A stretch of DNA of 33,187 nt from an uncultured Erysipelotrichaceae bacterium (GCA_902764145.1 CACWUS010000016.1:1-33187), one strand, 5' to 3'; counted from the first letter of the stretch, positions 16,663-25,595 are shown. Numbers and translations are program-made. The notes: generated by a model not told the origin, from the sequence alone.

Positions 16663-17298
16663 TTATTTTAATACTAATTTATTAATTCCTTCATCATTTA
16701 ATTCTACTAATGTACTAGAATCATAAATACCGACGGGATAACCATATTTATCAAGCATATTTTTAATTGCTTCTAACTCTTGTCTCATATTTTGAATCAT
16801 TTTTTCTCTTCTTGTAAATGCTTTACTAACTAAAAAATTATCTACTGGAAATAAAATACCATTCATTTTATCTAAAGATACTTTATCTTTTACTTGAACT
16901 TCATCTGGTAAATCAGTAAATCTTTCATCTTCGCACATTCCAAGTTCCCTCATTAATTCATATCCTCTTCTATTTTTAGAACATACACCTATGATTGTAG
17001 GTTCAATAACTTCTAAACTATCATGAGGAAAACATAAACTAAGGCCACTTTTAACATATGAATAGTATGAATTATAATGACTTTCTTCTTTGTTTGAAAC
17101 ATATCTTTTTTCATAATCAGCAAATGATATATAATCAAGTCCTGAGAAATTAGTAAGATTTCCAGTGTAACCTTGTAATCTTCTACTTAAAATAGCTCCA
17201 CTTTTTAGAATTTGTTCTAATATTTCTTTTTGTCTTTTAGCAATATAATAATCACTATACATATTATTAATTGTATGTAAATACATTTTTTCATTCAT
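16663..17298 (-). CDS. Unknown protein; N-terminus faintly ADP-ribosyltransferase-like
   Basis: The 211-residue protein is not recognised. The first 60 residues read LHTINNMY, then a helix ending EILEQILKSGAILSRRLQ, then GLDYISFADYEKR. This order (His-Thr, a helix with IL..G, then a strand with YIS) resembles the opening of ADP-ribosyltransferase-fold proteins such as DarT or Tpt1 relatives, but the catalytic Glu cannot be placed, so this is speculation. The C-terminal third is a charged helix (RREKMIQNMRQELEAIKNML). There is no signal peptide. A GGGGG-type ribosome binding site precedes the ATG. It lies between the lysozyme-like gene and the T-box promoter. Confidence 0.6.
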   Translation of the reverse strand: MNEKMYLHTINNMYSDYYIAKRQKEILEQILKSGAILSRRLQGYTGNLTNFSGLDYISFADYEKRYVSNKEESHYNSYYSYVKSGLSLCFPHDSLEVIEPTIIGVCSKNRRGYELMRELGMCEDERFTDLPDEVQVKDKVSLDKMNGILFPVDNFLVSKAFTRREKMIQNMRQELEAIKNMLDKYGYPVGIYDSSTLVELNDEGINKLVLK

Positions 17299-17328
17299 GA
17301 TTTTAACCCCCTTTTATTAATAAAATCA

Positions 17329-17922
17329 TTATACTTTTGTTTTCTTTATTCTATTATAATATCTTTGTACTTTTTCATGCCATGTTTTATCAGTAGCATA
17401 AAAAGGATTTATTTGTGCTGCTGTAGTATAACCCTTCTTGTAATAACTATTTAATTTTTTCATAGCAAATTTCATTCCTTCTTCTAAAGTATCAAATTTC
17501 CTATAACTACCACCATTACAACCAGGTTTTCCTTTATTACCACCAACATTATTACAACTTCTAGTAAGACGACTACATGTCCAATAACAACCTGTTTCTT
17601 GAAGCATAACTGAAGCTGCTAAGTATGGATCAAGTCCAATTGATAAAGAATATTCTGTTATAAATTTACCTTTACCTTTTAATGTTGAATGCATAAAATT
17701 ATCAATTTTTTTAGCAATTACTTCAGATGATTCGCCTTTAAAGAAATGAGTTCTTTTATATTCTAATTCCTTTAAATAATCTTTATATTCATTTACTTCA
17801 CTTTCAAAATTATCAACACTCATTTGTATTTGAGTATCTAAATAACTATGGTTTAATATAACTTCCTCATTTGATGAAAATAATGAAGTAAATAAACCTA
17901 ATATTAAAATCAAATTATACAC
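17329..17922 (-). CDS. Secreted glucosaminidase/lysozyme-like peptidoglycan hydrolase
   Basis: The 197-residue protein has a short hydrophobic signal (NLILILGLFTSLFSS), a charged helical stalk (about 25-85) and a C-terminal lysozyme-fold domain. That domain contains SLSIGLDPYLAASVMLQETG with the expected catalytic Glu, a small Cys-rich insert (CYWTCSRLTRSCNNVGG...CNGG) and SYRKFDTLEEGMKFAMKKL. This resembles the mannosyl-glycoprotein endo-beta-N-acetylglucosaminidase (LYZ2/LytG) and soluble lytic transglycosylase folds that cut glycan strands. I chose the GTG at 17922 because AGGAGG (complement of 17930-17935) lies 7 bases upstream; an in-frame TTG at 17940 begins before that site. Four cysteines near the active site may form disulfides. 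Confidence 0.78.
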   Translation of the reverse strand: MYNLILILGLFTSLFSSNEEVILNHSYLDTQIQMSVDNFESEVNEYKDYLKELEYKRTHFFKGESSEVIAKKIDNFMHSTLKGKGKFITEYSLSIGLDPYLAASVMLQETGCYWTCSRLTRSCNNVGGNKGKPGCNGGSYRKFDTLEEGMKFAMKKLNSYYKKGYTTAAQINPFYATDKTWHEKVQRYYNRIKKTKV

Positions 17923-17983
17923 TTTTAGTCCTCCTAACACGAGTACTCAATATTATACCATAATTACTAAAAATAATCAAATT

Positions 17984-18017
17984 TGACTAAAAAAAAGACT
18001 ATTAAATAGTCTTTTTT
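17984..18017 (-). terminator. Intrinsic terminator of the two-gene unit 18002-19137
   Basis: Thirteen-base arms (17991-18003 and 18005-18017) enclose a one-base centre, followed on the minus strand by T-rich TTTAGTC. The stop codon at 18002 is inside the stem. Confidence 0.7.
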
Positions 18018-18361
18018 AATACTGAATTATTGCTCTCAAACAATAACTTAATAGGAAATGTTACTTCAGTTCTAACAGTAGGATATTTTTCACGCTTTTT
18101 ACCAAATTCAAAATAATCATCAATAACATTTACTATAATATTATATTCTTCAAATATTGGATTATTTGCTATATATCTGTCTATATAAAATGTTATATAT
18201 TCACTTTCAAAACCGTAATCTAATATATTTTTAACATTTTTTGAATTTAATTTATCAATTAAATGCTTAGATGCTTGAGTACATACTACTACAAAATCAT
18301 AGAAATCATTTGATACCTTGTATTTACCAAATGCTTCATTTAATAAATTCTCTATTTTCAT
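18002..18361 (-). CDS. Unknown 119-residue protein
   Basis: No family is recognised. The protein starts MKIENLLNEAFGKYKVSNDF, has a strand-like VVVCTQASKHLIDKL, is Tyr/Phe-rich and ends with a basic KREKYPTVRTEV segment and KLLFESNN. It has no signal peptide or membrane segment. Its ATG overlaps the stop of the upstream gene by one base (TAATG), so the pair is translationally coupled and likely acts together. A small cytosolic partner of the 258-residue protein is the most that can be said. Confidence 0.6.
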   Translation of the reverse strand: MKIENLLNEAFGKYKVSNDFYDFVVVCTQASKHLIDKLNSKNVKNILDYGFESEYITFYIDRYIANNPIFEEYNIIVNVIDDYFEFGKKREKYPTVRTEVTFPIKLLFESNNSVLKKTI

Positions 18362-19137
18362 TATTTCTCCATAGTTAACTTTTTAATATCTAAATGTTTT
18401 TCCATTATTGTTTTAAATAATGGATTTAATTCATCTAATCTAACAGGAAGTCTTTTCATAAATGCTTCTTTATAAAATTCTATATAATCATAAGAAGCGC
18501 CAAATTTCTTTTCTTTAGTTGTAGAAAGTACAATATCATTTAAATTTGATAGTGTTACATATGATGCATTTAAATTATTTAAATCAACTCTACCATGCAT
18601 AAATCCATCATCTACATCTAATAAAGAATATTTATTTGGTTTTTGTAAATTCCAACTATAATTAATACCATTAAATGTATCCCTAAAAACAGAAAGTAGT
18701 CTTAAAAATGGACTAAACATTGTTTGTAAATCATTTATAAAAACAATATTATTTTTACTTTGCAATAGTGAATTATCAACTCCAATTAAAATAGGTGTTT
18801 TTTCATTTTCAATTCTAACTACTCCACAATTTTCATTATTACTATTATGTAAATATATATCAACTCTTACATTATTATCTACTACTTCTGGTACTACATA
18901 AGAAACAAATAATGTTTTTTTACCAAAAAAACTTTCTAATTTAGACTTTTTATTTAATTTAGTTCCATATTCATTAATAAGTTCTTTAAAACAACTAGTA
19001 TATGGTTCAAACTCCCTAATGCATGCATTATATAAATCATAGAAACTAACAACATCACCATCATATTCAATTTTAGGTGAATCAAGTCTTTCTAATATTC
19101 TATTTCTTATATTTTTTAATTCCATTTCTTTATCCAT
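18361..19137 (-). CDS. Unknown 258-residue protein, first of a coupled pair
   Basis: Not recognised. It has an N-terminal helical part (about 1-70), then strand-rich sequence (KKTLFVSYVVPEVVDNNVRV, VVRIENEKTPILIGVDN) and a helical C-terminus (YDYIEFYKEAFMKRLPVRLD). There is no signal peptide, membrane segment, catalytic motif or repeat. A GAGGGG ribosome binding site lies 6-11 bases before the ATG. It starts about 35 bases after the gpmI terminator and is coupled to the 119-residue gene downstream. Codon use looks like that of its neighbours, so recent transfer is not indicated. Confidence 0.65.
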   Translation of the reverse strand: MDKEMELKNIRNRILERLDSPKIEYDGDVVSFYDLYNACIREFEPYTSCFKELINEYGTKLNKKSKLESFFGKKTLFVSYVVPEVVDNNVRVDIYLHNSNNENCGVVRIENEKTPILIGVDNSLLQSKNNIVFINDLQTMFSPFLRLLSVFRDTFNGINYSWNLQKPNKYSLLDVDDGFMHGRVDLNNLNASYVTLSNLNDIVLSTTKEKKFGASYDYIEFYKEAFMKRLPVRLDELNPLFKTIMEKHLDIKKLTMEK

Positions 19138-19171
19138 AGAAATCCCCTCGCTTTATGGGAGTGTATTATAT

Positions 19172-19201
19172 CAAAAAAATAGGCTTTTATCAAGCCTATT
19201 T
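19172..19201 (-). terminator. Intrinsic terminator of gpmI
   Basis: AAATAGGCTT (19177-19186) and AAGCCTATTT (19192-19201) form a 10-base-pair stem with a 5-base loop, followed on the minus strand by TTTTGA. It overlaps the gpmI stop codon. Confidence 0.75.
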
Positions 19202-20716
19202 AATTATTAGTGACTTCCCTGTCATTTCAGGTGGTATTTTAATACCAATTAATTCTAGCATCGTAGGTGCTACATCAGCAAGACAACCATCATTTAGTTT
19301 AATATTTTCCTTTGTAATAATGCAAGGAACTGGGTTTGTAGTGTGACTTGTTACAGGCTTTTTATTTTCGTCCCACATAACATCACAATTACCATGATCT
19401 GCGATTATTATTAAGATTCCATCAAGTGACATAACTTTATCATAAATTCTAGCTAAACATTTATCCATATGTTCTACTGCACTAACTGCTGCTTCATAAA
19501 CACCAGTATGTCCAACCATATCACCATTAGCAAGATTCATTATTGTTACATCATAATTATCTACTTCTTTTAAGAAATTATCAGTAACTTCATAAACACT
19601 CATTTCAGGCTTTAAATCATATGTAGCTACTTTAGGTGATGGAATTAATATCTTTAACATATCATCATATTCTACTTCTTTTCCACCATCAAAGAAAAAT
19701 GTTACATGAGGATATTTTTCAGTTTCAGCAATTCTTAATTGACTTAAATTATTATTATGTAAATAATCAACTAATATATTTTTTAAATCTAAATCTTCAT
19801 AAGCATGTGTAGATAAAACTGTTTCAGTTACAGGATACATAGTTAGAGTTTTTAAATTATTATAATGTTTTACTTCAAGACCTTTAAGATTTGCATCTTT
19901 TTCATAAGCACTTGGATTAGAAAGTAAAGTAAACATTTCTCTTAATCTATCTTTTCTAAAATTAAATGCAATTACTCCATCATTATCTTCTATTGGGTGA
20001 TTATTAATTATTCCAGGAATAACAAATTCATCATATTTTGAGTTATTATAATTTTCATCTATTAATTCTTTATAATTAGAATAAACTTTTCCTTTTCCAT
20101 AACAAATAGCATCATACGCAAGCTTAATTCTATCAAAATTATTATCTCTATCCATAGCATAATATCTACCACTAATAGTAGATATTTTACCAATACCTAA
20201 ACTATTTAACTTATCATTTAAAATATCTAAATACTTTAATGCACTTTTTTCATATGTATCTCTTCCATCAAGACATAAATCTAAATATACATTATTTAAA
20301 TTATTTTCTTTCATCATATCAAGTAAAGCTAATAAATGATTTATATGTGAATGAACTCCACCATCAGATAATAAACCAAATATATGTAAACTTGAATTAT
20401 TCTTTTTAACATGATTAATTATTTCTAATATATTTTTATTTTTAAATAAATCTTTGCTTTCAATTTCAGAATTTATTTTTTCAAGTGGTTGTATAGCTAT
20501 TCTACCAGATCCAATATTCATATGTCCTACTTCACTTGTTCCCATTTGACCTTCTGGAAGTCCAACTGCTCTTCCGCTTGCTTGTAGTATTGAATGAGGA
20601 TATTTTTTATTTAGCATATCAAGTGTTGGAGTATTTGCATTTTTAAATGCATTTCCATCACTTTCTTCTCTTATACCACAACCATCTAAAATACATAAAA
20701 CTATTGGTTTCTTCAT
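19196..20716 (-). CDS. gpmI: Cofactor-independent phosphoglycerate mutase
   Basis: The 506-residue enzyme interconverts 3- and 2-phosphoglycerate in glycolysis using two Mn ions. The phosphatase-like metal site begins LCILDGCG (Asp11). The phosphoserine is Ser61 in GQMGTSEVGHMNIGSGR, where Thr replaces the usual Asn before Ser. The transferase domain contains DGRDTYEKSA and GRYYAMDRD, and the second metal site shows NGDMVGHTG, IIADHGNCD and TSHTTNPVP. Length and motifs are complete. Its ATG overlaps the stop of an unknown HExxH protein by four bases, which is unlike the usual gapA-pgk-tpi-gpmI-eno arrangement. A terminator follows the stop. Confidence 0.96.
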   Translation of the reverse strand: MKKPIVLCILDGCGIREESDGNAFKNANTPTLDMLNKKYPHSILQASGRAVGLPEGQMGTSEVGHMNIGSGRIAIQPLEKINSEIESKDLFKNKNILEIINHVKKNNSSLHIFGLLSDGGVHSHINHLLALLDMMKENNLNNVYLDLCLDGRDTYEKSALKYLDILNDKLNSLGIGKISTISGRYYAMDRDNNFDRIKLAYDAICYGKGKVYSNYKELIDENYNNSKYDEFVIPGIINNHPIEDNDGVIAFNFRKDRLREMFTLLSNPSAYEKDANLKGLEVKHYNNLKTLTMYPVTETVLSTHAYEDLDLKNILVDYLHNNNLSQLRIAETEKYPHVTFFFDGGKEVEYDDMLKILIPSPKVATYDLKPEMSVYEVTDNFLKEVDNYDVTIMNLANGDMVGHTGVYEAAVSAVEHMDKCLARIYDKVMSLDGILIIIADHGNCDVMWDENKKPVTSHTTNPVPCIITKENIKLNDGCLADVAPTMLELIGIKIPPEMTGKSLIIK

Positions 20717-22257
20717 AATTTCATTTCTCCTTCTTTTCCCAAATATATATCTCTAATTTTATCTAAATAACTTACTTTTTCTTGTAAACTTTTATTTATA
20801 CTTTCAAGTTCAAAATATAATGTTGTGTTAGATGATGATAATACAAGACTCTTTAATAATTTTATAACATCTAATAATGTATTACAATTATCAAGTTTGT
20901 AAATTAAATAATTATTTATAAAATCATTAGGTAATATTTTAGTGCCATCTTTTAGTATATATATGCCTTCACTAGGTATTCTTGGGAGTACATATTTAAC
21001 TATTATGTCTTTTACTTTTTGATTATTTGTATCAATCCTAATATATCTTTTTACATATTCTTCATTAGTAACTATTTTGTATCCACCATTTTGATTTCTT
21101 ACTTTAATTCCTGAAAGAATACCATCACTTCTATTTAAATAATTTAATTCACCATCTAAACTTTCCTTAATACTTGCTTTCCTTTTAAATACATTTGATT
21201 TAACGATTCTATCTTGTCTATAATACTCTTTAATATTTGAAAGCATCATATTAAAATTATCTTTTCCTATTAAATTTAATAAATCACATATTTCATCTTT
21301 ATTATTCTTTTCTAATCTTTTATATATTAGTACATAATACATATCTACTGTATCTTTAATAAGTTTATTTTTATCTTTTTCACTAATATTAAGTTTTTGT
21401 ATATCACTAATTTCTTTATACATGCTTTGTACTAATGTTGAAAGATTTTTACTTTTTCCATTTTCATCATATTCTGCCATTAATATTGGAAACTTTTTAA
21501 GTAAGAATCTATTATTTTTATCACTTAAAATTACTTCTACTCTTCTATCTATTTCTTTTTCTCTTTTAACACTTCTGTATTCATTTCTAATATCACTTGA
21601 TAGATAATCTGCCATCCTAATACTACACTTAGATACACTTTGTGGAAACCTATAATCAAGTAGTTTAGATAATCTTTGATATGCCATATAATCTGCATTA
21701 GCTTCTATACTAAATGAATCATGGTTTTTTATATAAAAATTATGTTCAAAACCTTCATCTGAAAATAAATACTCTTTAGCAAATCTTAAATTATCTACAC
21801 TAGAAAATCCAGATGTTAGCATCTTAAATTGTCTAAAATGACTTAATTCATGACTTAACGACCTTATTAAATATTTTAAAGAATCTAATCTTTCTTTTAA
21901 ATTATAACTAAGTCCATCAACAACTGAAGAATCAAGTGATATAGAAACATAATAGCTATCATTTTTATATAAGCCGTCTTCAAGTACTCTATTATAGTTA
22001 AATTCACCTAAATAACCATCATCTAGCGTAAATTTCAAATTTATTTTATCATTAAATCCATAAAAACTTATTTCATTATTAAAAAGTAAAGTTAATTTGT
22101 TAATTAGATAATCTCTATCTATTTTTTTACTTATATCAATTGGTCTTTTTATTAAATAATTAAAAAGTTCATCTATTATTTTTTTAGACTTATCATTTAG
22201 TTCTTCATTTGGATTATCAAAACATTTTAAATAGTTTAATACATCTTCTTCTTTCAT
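20713..22257 (-). CDS. Unknown protein with a gluzincin-like HELSH motif
   Basis: The 514-residue protein is not recognised as a whole. RSLSHELSHFRQ (His136, Glu137, His140) and SIEANADYMAYQRL (Glu185, 45 residues later) form an HExxH...E zinc-peptidase signature; the EANADYMAYQ segment resembles the third-ligand helix of such enzymes. Residues 1-120 are strand- and helix-mixed. The C-terminal 300 residues are charged and helical with no motif. There is no signal peptide, so action inside the cell or on associated proteins is likely. Translational coupling to gpmI (ATGA overlap) is notable but need not mean shared function. Confidence 0.6.
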   Translation of the reverse strand: MKEEDVLNYLKCFDNPNEELNDKSKKIIDELFNYLIKRPIDISKKIDRDYLINKLTLLFNNEISFYGFNDKINLKFTLDDGYLGEFNYNRVLEDGLYKNDSYYVSISLDSSVVDGLSYNLKERLDSLKYLIRSLSHELSHFRQFKMLTSGFSSVDNLRFAKEYLFSDEGFEHNFYIKNHDSFSIEANADYMAYQRLSKLLDYRFPQSVSKCSIRMADYLSSDIRNEYRSVKREKEIDRRVEVILSDKNNRFLLKKFPILMAEYDENGKSKNLSTLVQSMYKEISDIQKLNISEKDKNKLIKDTVDMYYVLIYKRLEKNNKDEICDLLNLIGKDNFNMMLSNIKEYYRQDRIVKSNVFKRKASIKESLDGELNYLNRSDGILSGIKVRNQNGGYKIVTNEEYVKRYIRIDTNNQKVKDIIVKYVLPRIPSEGIYILKDGTKILPNDFINNYLIYKLDNCNTLLDVIKLLKSLVLSSSNTTLYFELESINKSLQEKVSYLDKIRDIYLGKEGEMKL

Positions 22258-22281
22258 ATTTACCTTCTAAAATATTATATC

Positions 22282-22308
22282 AAAAAAAAAGATATTTTAC
22301 TATATCTT
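22282..22308 (-). terminator. Intrinsic terminator after the gene at 22300
   Basis: AAGATAT (22289-22295) and ATATCTT (22302-22308) form the stem; a run of nine Ts follows on the minus strand. The stop codon at 22300-22302 overlaps the stem. Confidence 0.65.
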
Positions 22309-22776
22309 CTTAAGCCTTAAAGGCGGATTATAATAAACAGTATTACTAAAATCTTCATATTCAATATTATCATTTTTAATTCTAGTATAATCTCCATATT
22401 TATCATATACTATTTCACTTCTATGTAAATAATCTAATAATATACTCTCTTTTTTATAATAATCGCTTCTTTTACAACTTCTAACATTAAAATACAATTC
22501 TAATCCTTTTTTACTAAGTAACTTACTTAAAGCAAATGTATATAATTCAACATTAGTGATAATTTTATCTGTAGTAGATTTATAATAATCTATATCATCA
22601 AAAACTATATCGATTGAAAAATATAATGAATTAAATATATTAAAAGAATCAAACGTTTCAAAACTAGATACAATTATTCCTTCAACTGTATCTCTATTTG
22701 ATATTTTTTCAAATAACCTATTTAATCTGTTACTTAAAAAATCATTTGTTTTTTCACTTAATATAACTTCTCTCAT
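22300..22776 (-). CDS. Unknown 158-residue protein
   Basis: Not recognised. The middle reads VEGIIVSSFETF then LYFSIDIVFDDIDYYKS, and the end has SILLDYLHRSEIVYDKYGDY. This order faintly recalls small nucleotidyltransferase-fold proteins (strand, acidic strand, terminal helix ending in a turn), but the GS motif and acidic pair are not intact, so no activity is proposed. There is no signal peptide. It stands between two terminators (22282-22308 downstream, 22792-22812 upstream), so it is probably a single-gene unit. Confidence 0.6.
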   Translation of the reverse strand: MREVILSEKTNDFLSNRLNRLFEKISNRDTVEGIIVSSFETFDSFNIFNSLYFSIDIVFDDIDYYKSTTDKIITNVELYTFALSKLLSKKGLELYFNVRSCKRSDYYKKESILLDYLHRSEIVYDKYGDYTRIKNDNIEYEDFSNTVYYNPPLRLKKI

Positions 22777-22791
22777 ATATTACTCCAATCA

Positions 22792-22812
22792 AAAAAACCT
22801 TATAGGTTTTTT
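22792..22812 (-). terminator. Intrinsic terminator of the HAD / unknown gene pair
   Basis: AAAAAACCT (22792-22800) and AGGTTTTTT (22804-22812) with a 3-base loop form a short terminator directly after the stop at 22813. Confidence 0.65.
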
Positions 22813-23475
22813 CTAATTAATTTTTAATACCATTTCATTTTTAACACTATAGTCATATCTATCTTTATCTGAACTAAAGAAATTCTTATATGCTATTATT
22901 TGTGAAATTGGCATACTATCAATAAATTTATAATTAAATAAAGATAATAGTGTTTGATAATATGCTTCTGTTGATTGTGCATCTTTATTTAATTCTTTTT
23001 CTTCTAATAAAGCCTTTAAATCACCGATAGCAACTAATGCATAATCTGGATCATTATCAACTGCATCTTTTATTTCATTTTTTGTTTCTTCTATTAGTTC
23101 ATCGTAATTATTAGGATATTCAATATCATAAGTCATGATTTCATTAATAGAATCCGCATCTCCCTCTAATAGTGAATCTATTAATTGTACTAAATAAGGA
23201 TAGTCCACAAATATGTAATCATATTCATAAACAGTTTTATCTTCACTAGTATCACTATATGATGCTGTTTTTCCAGTATTTCTTACTTTTAAATCAGTTA
23301 TTTCTGATGTATGATTATCAACACTTAAATTTGGAATTACTGTACTCTTTTTAATAACATGTTTTTTTGAACTACAATTCTTAATTAATGCATCTCTTAA
23401 TTCTCTCATCTTATTAATATCATAACTAATATCATATTTACTAATAGAATCTTCTTTTTTTCTATAAAATATCAT
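22813..23475 (-). CDS. Unknown acidic 220-residue protein
   Basis: Not recognised. The N-terminal 60 residues are basic (FYRKKEDSISKYDISYDI, KNCSSKKHVIKKSTV). The rest is strongly acidic and helical, for example LLEGDADSINEIMTYDIEYP and EETKNEIKDAVDNDPDY. There is no signal peptide or membrane span. It overlaps the end of the HAD phosphatase gene by 14 bases and must be translated from the same message. The acidic helical body suggests a protein-protein or nucleic-acid-mimic role, but that is only a guess. Confidence 0.6.
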   Translation of the reverse strand: MIFYRKKEDSISKYDISYDINKMRELRDALIKNCSSKKHVIKKSTVIPNLSVDNHTSEITDLKVRNTGKTASYSDTSEDKTVYEYDYIFVDYPYLVQLIDSLLEGDADSINEIMTYDIEYPNNYDELIEETKNEIKDAVDNDPDYALVAIGDLKALLEEKELNKDAQSTEAYYQTLLSLFNYKFIDSMPISQIIAYKNFFSSDKDRYDYSVKNEMVLKIN

Positions 23476-24274
23476 AAAAACCCCCTTCGGCGCTATATTC
23501 TAACACATTTGTTATGTATTTTGCAACTCCATCTTCATCATTAGTAAGTGTTATATCTTTTGATACACTTTTTACAACTGGTAGTGCATTACCCATTGCT
23601 ACACCAAGTCCAGCATTTTGTATTAATTCAACATCGTTTAGTCCATCACCAAAAAATATTGCATTATCAAGTGTTAAACCATGCTCTTTACATAGTAGTT
23701 CTAAAGTAGTACATTTATTTAAACCTTTAGGATTAATTACAAGCCACTTTTCACTACTTGTTGAGTCCTGCATAATAAATGCATTAACTTCAAATTTGCT
23801 ATTTATTTCATCTCTAATTTCTTCTATATTATCATTTTCTTTTAAAAATATATTCATTTTACTGATATCTTCATTAACTTCAGAAATATCATTTATTTTA
23901 ATTAAAAATGGTTTGTTTTGTCTATTAAGTAATCTAGTCATATAATAATTATTTAAAGAACAATAGTCAAATTTAATAGCTTGGTTTTTAAACATTTTAG
24001 TAATTTTTTCACATACATTTATATCAAGTAAATTAATACATTCTGCTTGATTCTTATCTACATCATAAATATGAGTACCATTATTTAAAATTACATAATT
24101 AAATATACTTAAATCACATACATCTTTAGCAGAAGATAAACTTCTACCAGTAACTCCAACTATTATATAGCCCTTATTTTTATATAAGCTTAATATCTTT
24201 TTACTATAATCAGTAACTTTCTTATCACTAGTAAGAATTGTATCATCAAAATCCATCGCTATTATTTTATACAT
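23462..24274 (-). CDS. Cof-type HAD-superfamily phosphatase
   Basis: The 270-residue protein has all HAD motifs. Motif I is AMDFDDTIL (Asp8 nucleophile, Asp10, Thr12), motif II is VGVTGRSLSSA, motif III is the Lys in SEKWLVINPKG, and motif IV is FFGDGLNDVELI. The segment between motifs II and III carries a C2-type cap as in Cof/YidA enzymes, which dephosphorylate sugar phosphates, flavin precursors and similar small molecules. The exact substrate cannot be read from sequence. It is second to last in a run with ASCH and NUDIX genes upstream (9-base gap to the NUDIX gene) and overlaps the following unknown gene. Confidence 0.9.
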   Translation of the reverse strand: MYKIIAMDFDDTILTSDKKVTDYSKKILSLYKNKGYIIVGVTGRSLSSAKDVCDLSIFNYVILNNGTHIYDVDKNQAECINLLDINVCEKITKMFKNQAIKFDYCSLNNYYMTRLLNRQNKPFLIKINDISEVNEDISKMNIFLKENDNIEEIRDEINSKFEVNAFIMQDSTSSEKWLVINPKGLNKCTTLELLCKEHGLTLDNAIFFGDGLNDVELIQNAGLGVAMGNALPVVKSVSKDITLTNDEDGVAKYITNVLEYSAEGGFYDIL

Positions 24275-24283
24275 AATATCACC

Positions 24284-24688
24284 TTATTTTATTAATTTTT
24301 TCTTTAAGCAATATGGAACAACTTCATTTTTAAGAGTATTTGAAAGCAAACTTGTACCATATGAAGAATCATACCATAAAAAAGATTCTATTTCATCACT
24401 AGTGGTTAAATTTCCTTCTAACATTCCATTATAAATAAAAACATAGAAATGTATTTTTGTTTTATTATCACTAGTAGCTATTTCATCAAATTCCATTACT
24501 TGCTCAAAATTATTTATATTAAATGTTGCCTTAGTACCTAATTCTTCATGACATTCTCTAATTGCTGCTTCAATAGGTGTTTCATTTTCTTCAACTCTAC
24601 CACCTATCATTTGATAAGTACTTCTTTTTCTAGGCTTATCAATTAACAACTTATTATCTTTAAAAAACATTGTTCCAACTACTTCCAT
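24284..24688 (-). CDS. NUDIX hydrolase
   Basis: The 134-residue single-domain protein has a complete Nudix box: Gly30, Glu36 and RECHEELG (44-51) fit GX5EX7REUXEEXGU. It starts MEVVGTMFFKDNKLLIDKPR, typical of ADP-ribose or (d)NTP pyrophosphohydrolases of the MutT type that remove damaged or excess nucleotides. The substrate is not determinable. GGAAGG precedes the ATG. It overlaps the upstream ASCH-transglutaminase gene by 10 bases and precedes the HAD phosphatase by 9, so the three form one transcription unit of small-molecule processing enzymes. Confidence 0.92.
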   Translation of the reverse strand: MEVVGTMFFKDNKLLIDKPRKRSTYQMIGGRVEENETPIEAAIRECHEELGTKATFNINNFEQVMEFDEIATSDNKTKIHFYVFIYNGMLEGNLTTSDEIESFLWYDSSYGTSLLSNTLKNEVVPYCLKKKLIK

Positions 24689-25566
24689 AATTCTATATAC
24701 CTTCCTTTATCACAGTGATTAAAAAATTCATTAACACCAATATTATATTTAGGTTTATTATATTCATGTAAAACCACTTTTTCTTTCTCATATTTATTAT
24801 TTAATTCTAATATAACAAATTTATCTCTAACACTTTTAAGTAAATCATTTAAATTATTAAATTCATGTATACCTCTACACAATTCCCATGAGTGTTCAAA
24901 CCAATAATACTTATTGTTTTTTTCATAAACTAAAAATGTATGTGATGGACAAACTCCATTATAATAAACAATAAAATATGTTTTAAAGTAGTGTCCATTA
25001 AAATAATATCTTTCAAGTTCAACTTGATCATAGCAAACACCAATTTTATTTTTGATTAATTCTTTTGGTGATTGTAATTTATATTCACTAGAAAATGTTT
25101 CATAATCTTTTTCATGAATATTATTATATTTATCAACCCAACCATATCTAATATTCATCATAAAATCCATTATTTCATCTTCGCTAAAATAATTCCATAT
25201 TCCAAGTTGTCCTTTTACTTTTACTAAATTATCTAATACCTCTATATCATCAAGAACCCATGCATATCTACCTACTTCATATCTACCACAAATATATTCA
25301 GTATAGTTATTTTCTTTTAAATTATTTATATATTCTTCACTCATATATACACAGTCTACTAATCTGCATTTACATAATATATATCCTCGATTAAAATTAA
25401 GATTTTTAACTAAATTATTCAATTCTTCTCTAATAGGATCTTCTCTTAAACTAGCATGTATATATAATTCGCCTCTATAATTGGTTTTAAAACTTCTAGT
25501 TTCTATTTTTTTAATACCTTTTGCTATTAAAGAGGCAAACGGTTCTTTTATACTTAATACTTTCAT
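24679..25566 (-). CDS. ASCH domain fused to a transglutaminase-like domain
   Basis: The 295-residue protein has two parts. Residues 1 to about 125 form an ASCH domain (MKVLSIKEPFASLIAKGIKK, IETRSFKTNYRGELYIHAS, GYILCKCRLVDC), a beta-barrel related to PUA that binds RNA or modified nucleotides. Residues about 165-295 look like a papain/transglutaminase fold with GVCYDQVELERYYF (Cys178), PSHTFLVYE (His209) and YYWFEHSW (Glu224 or nearby as the acid). Such domains are often uncharacterised peptidase- or amidase-like enzymes. I take the ATG at 25566 because ASCH proteins begin there; the ATG at 25584 has no ribosome binding site. The combination is unusual and its substrate is unknown. Confidence 0.75.
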   Translation of the reverse strand: MKVLSIKEPFASLIAKGIKKIETRSFKTNYRGELYIHASLREDPIREELNNLVKNLNFNRGYILCKCRLVDCVYMSEEYINNLKENNYTEYICGRYEVGRYAWVLDDIEVLDNLVKVKGQLGIWNYFSEDEIMDFMMNIRYGWVDKYNNIHEKDYETFSSEYKLQSPKELIKNKIGVCYDQVELERYYFNGHYFKTYFIVYYNGVCPSHTFLVYEKNNKYYWFEHSWELCRGIHEFNNLNDLLKSVRDKFVILELNNKYEKEKVVLHEYNKPKYNIGVNEFFNHCDKGRYIELWK

Positions 25567-25595
25567 ATGTATCATCACTTTCATTTATATAAATT

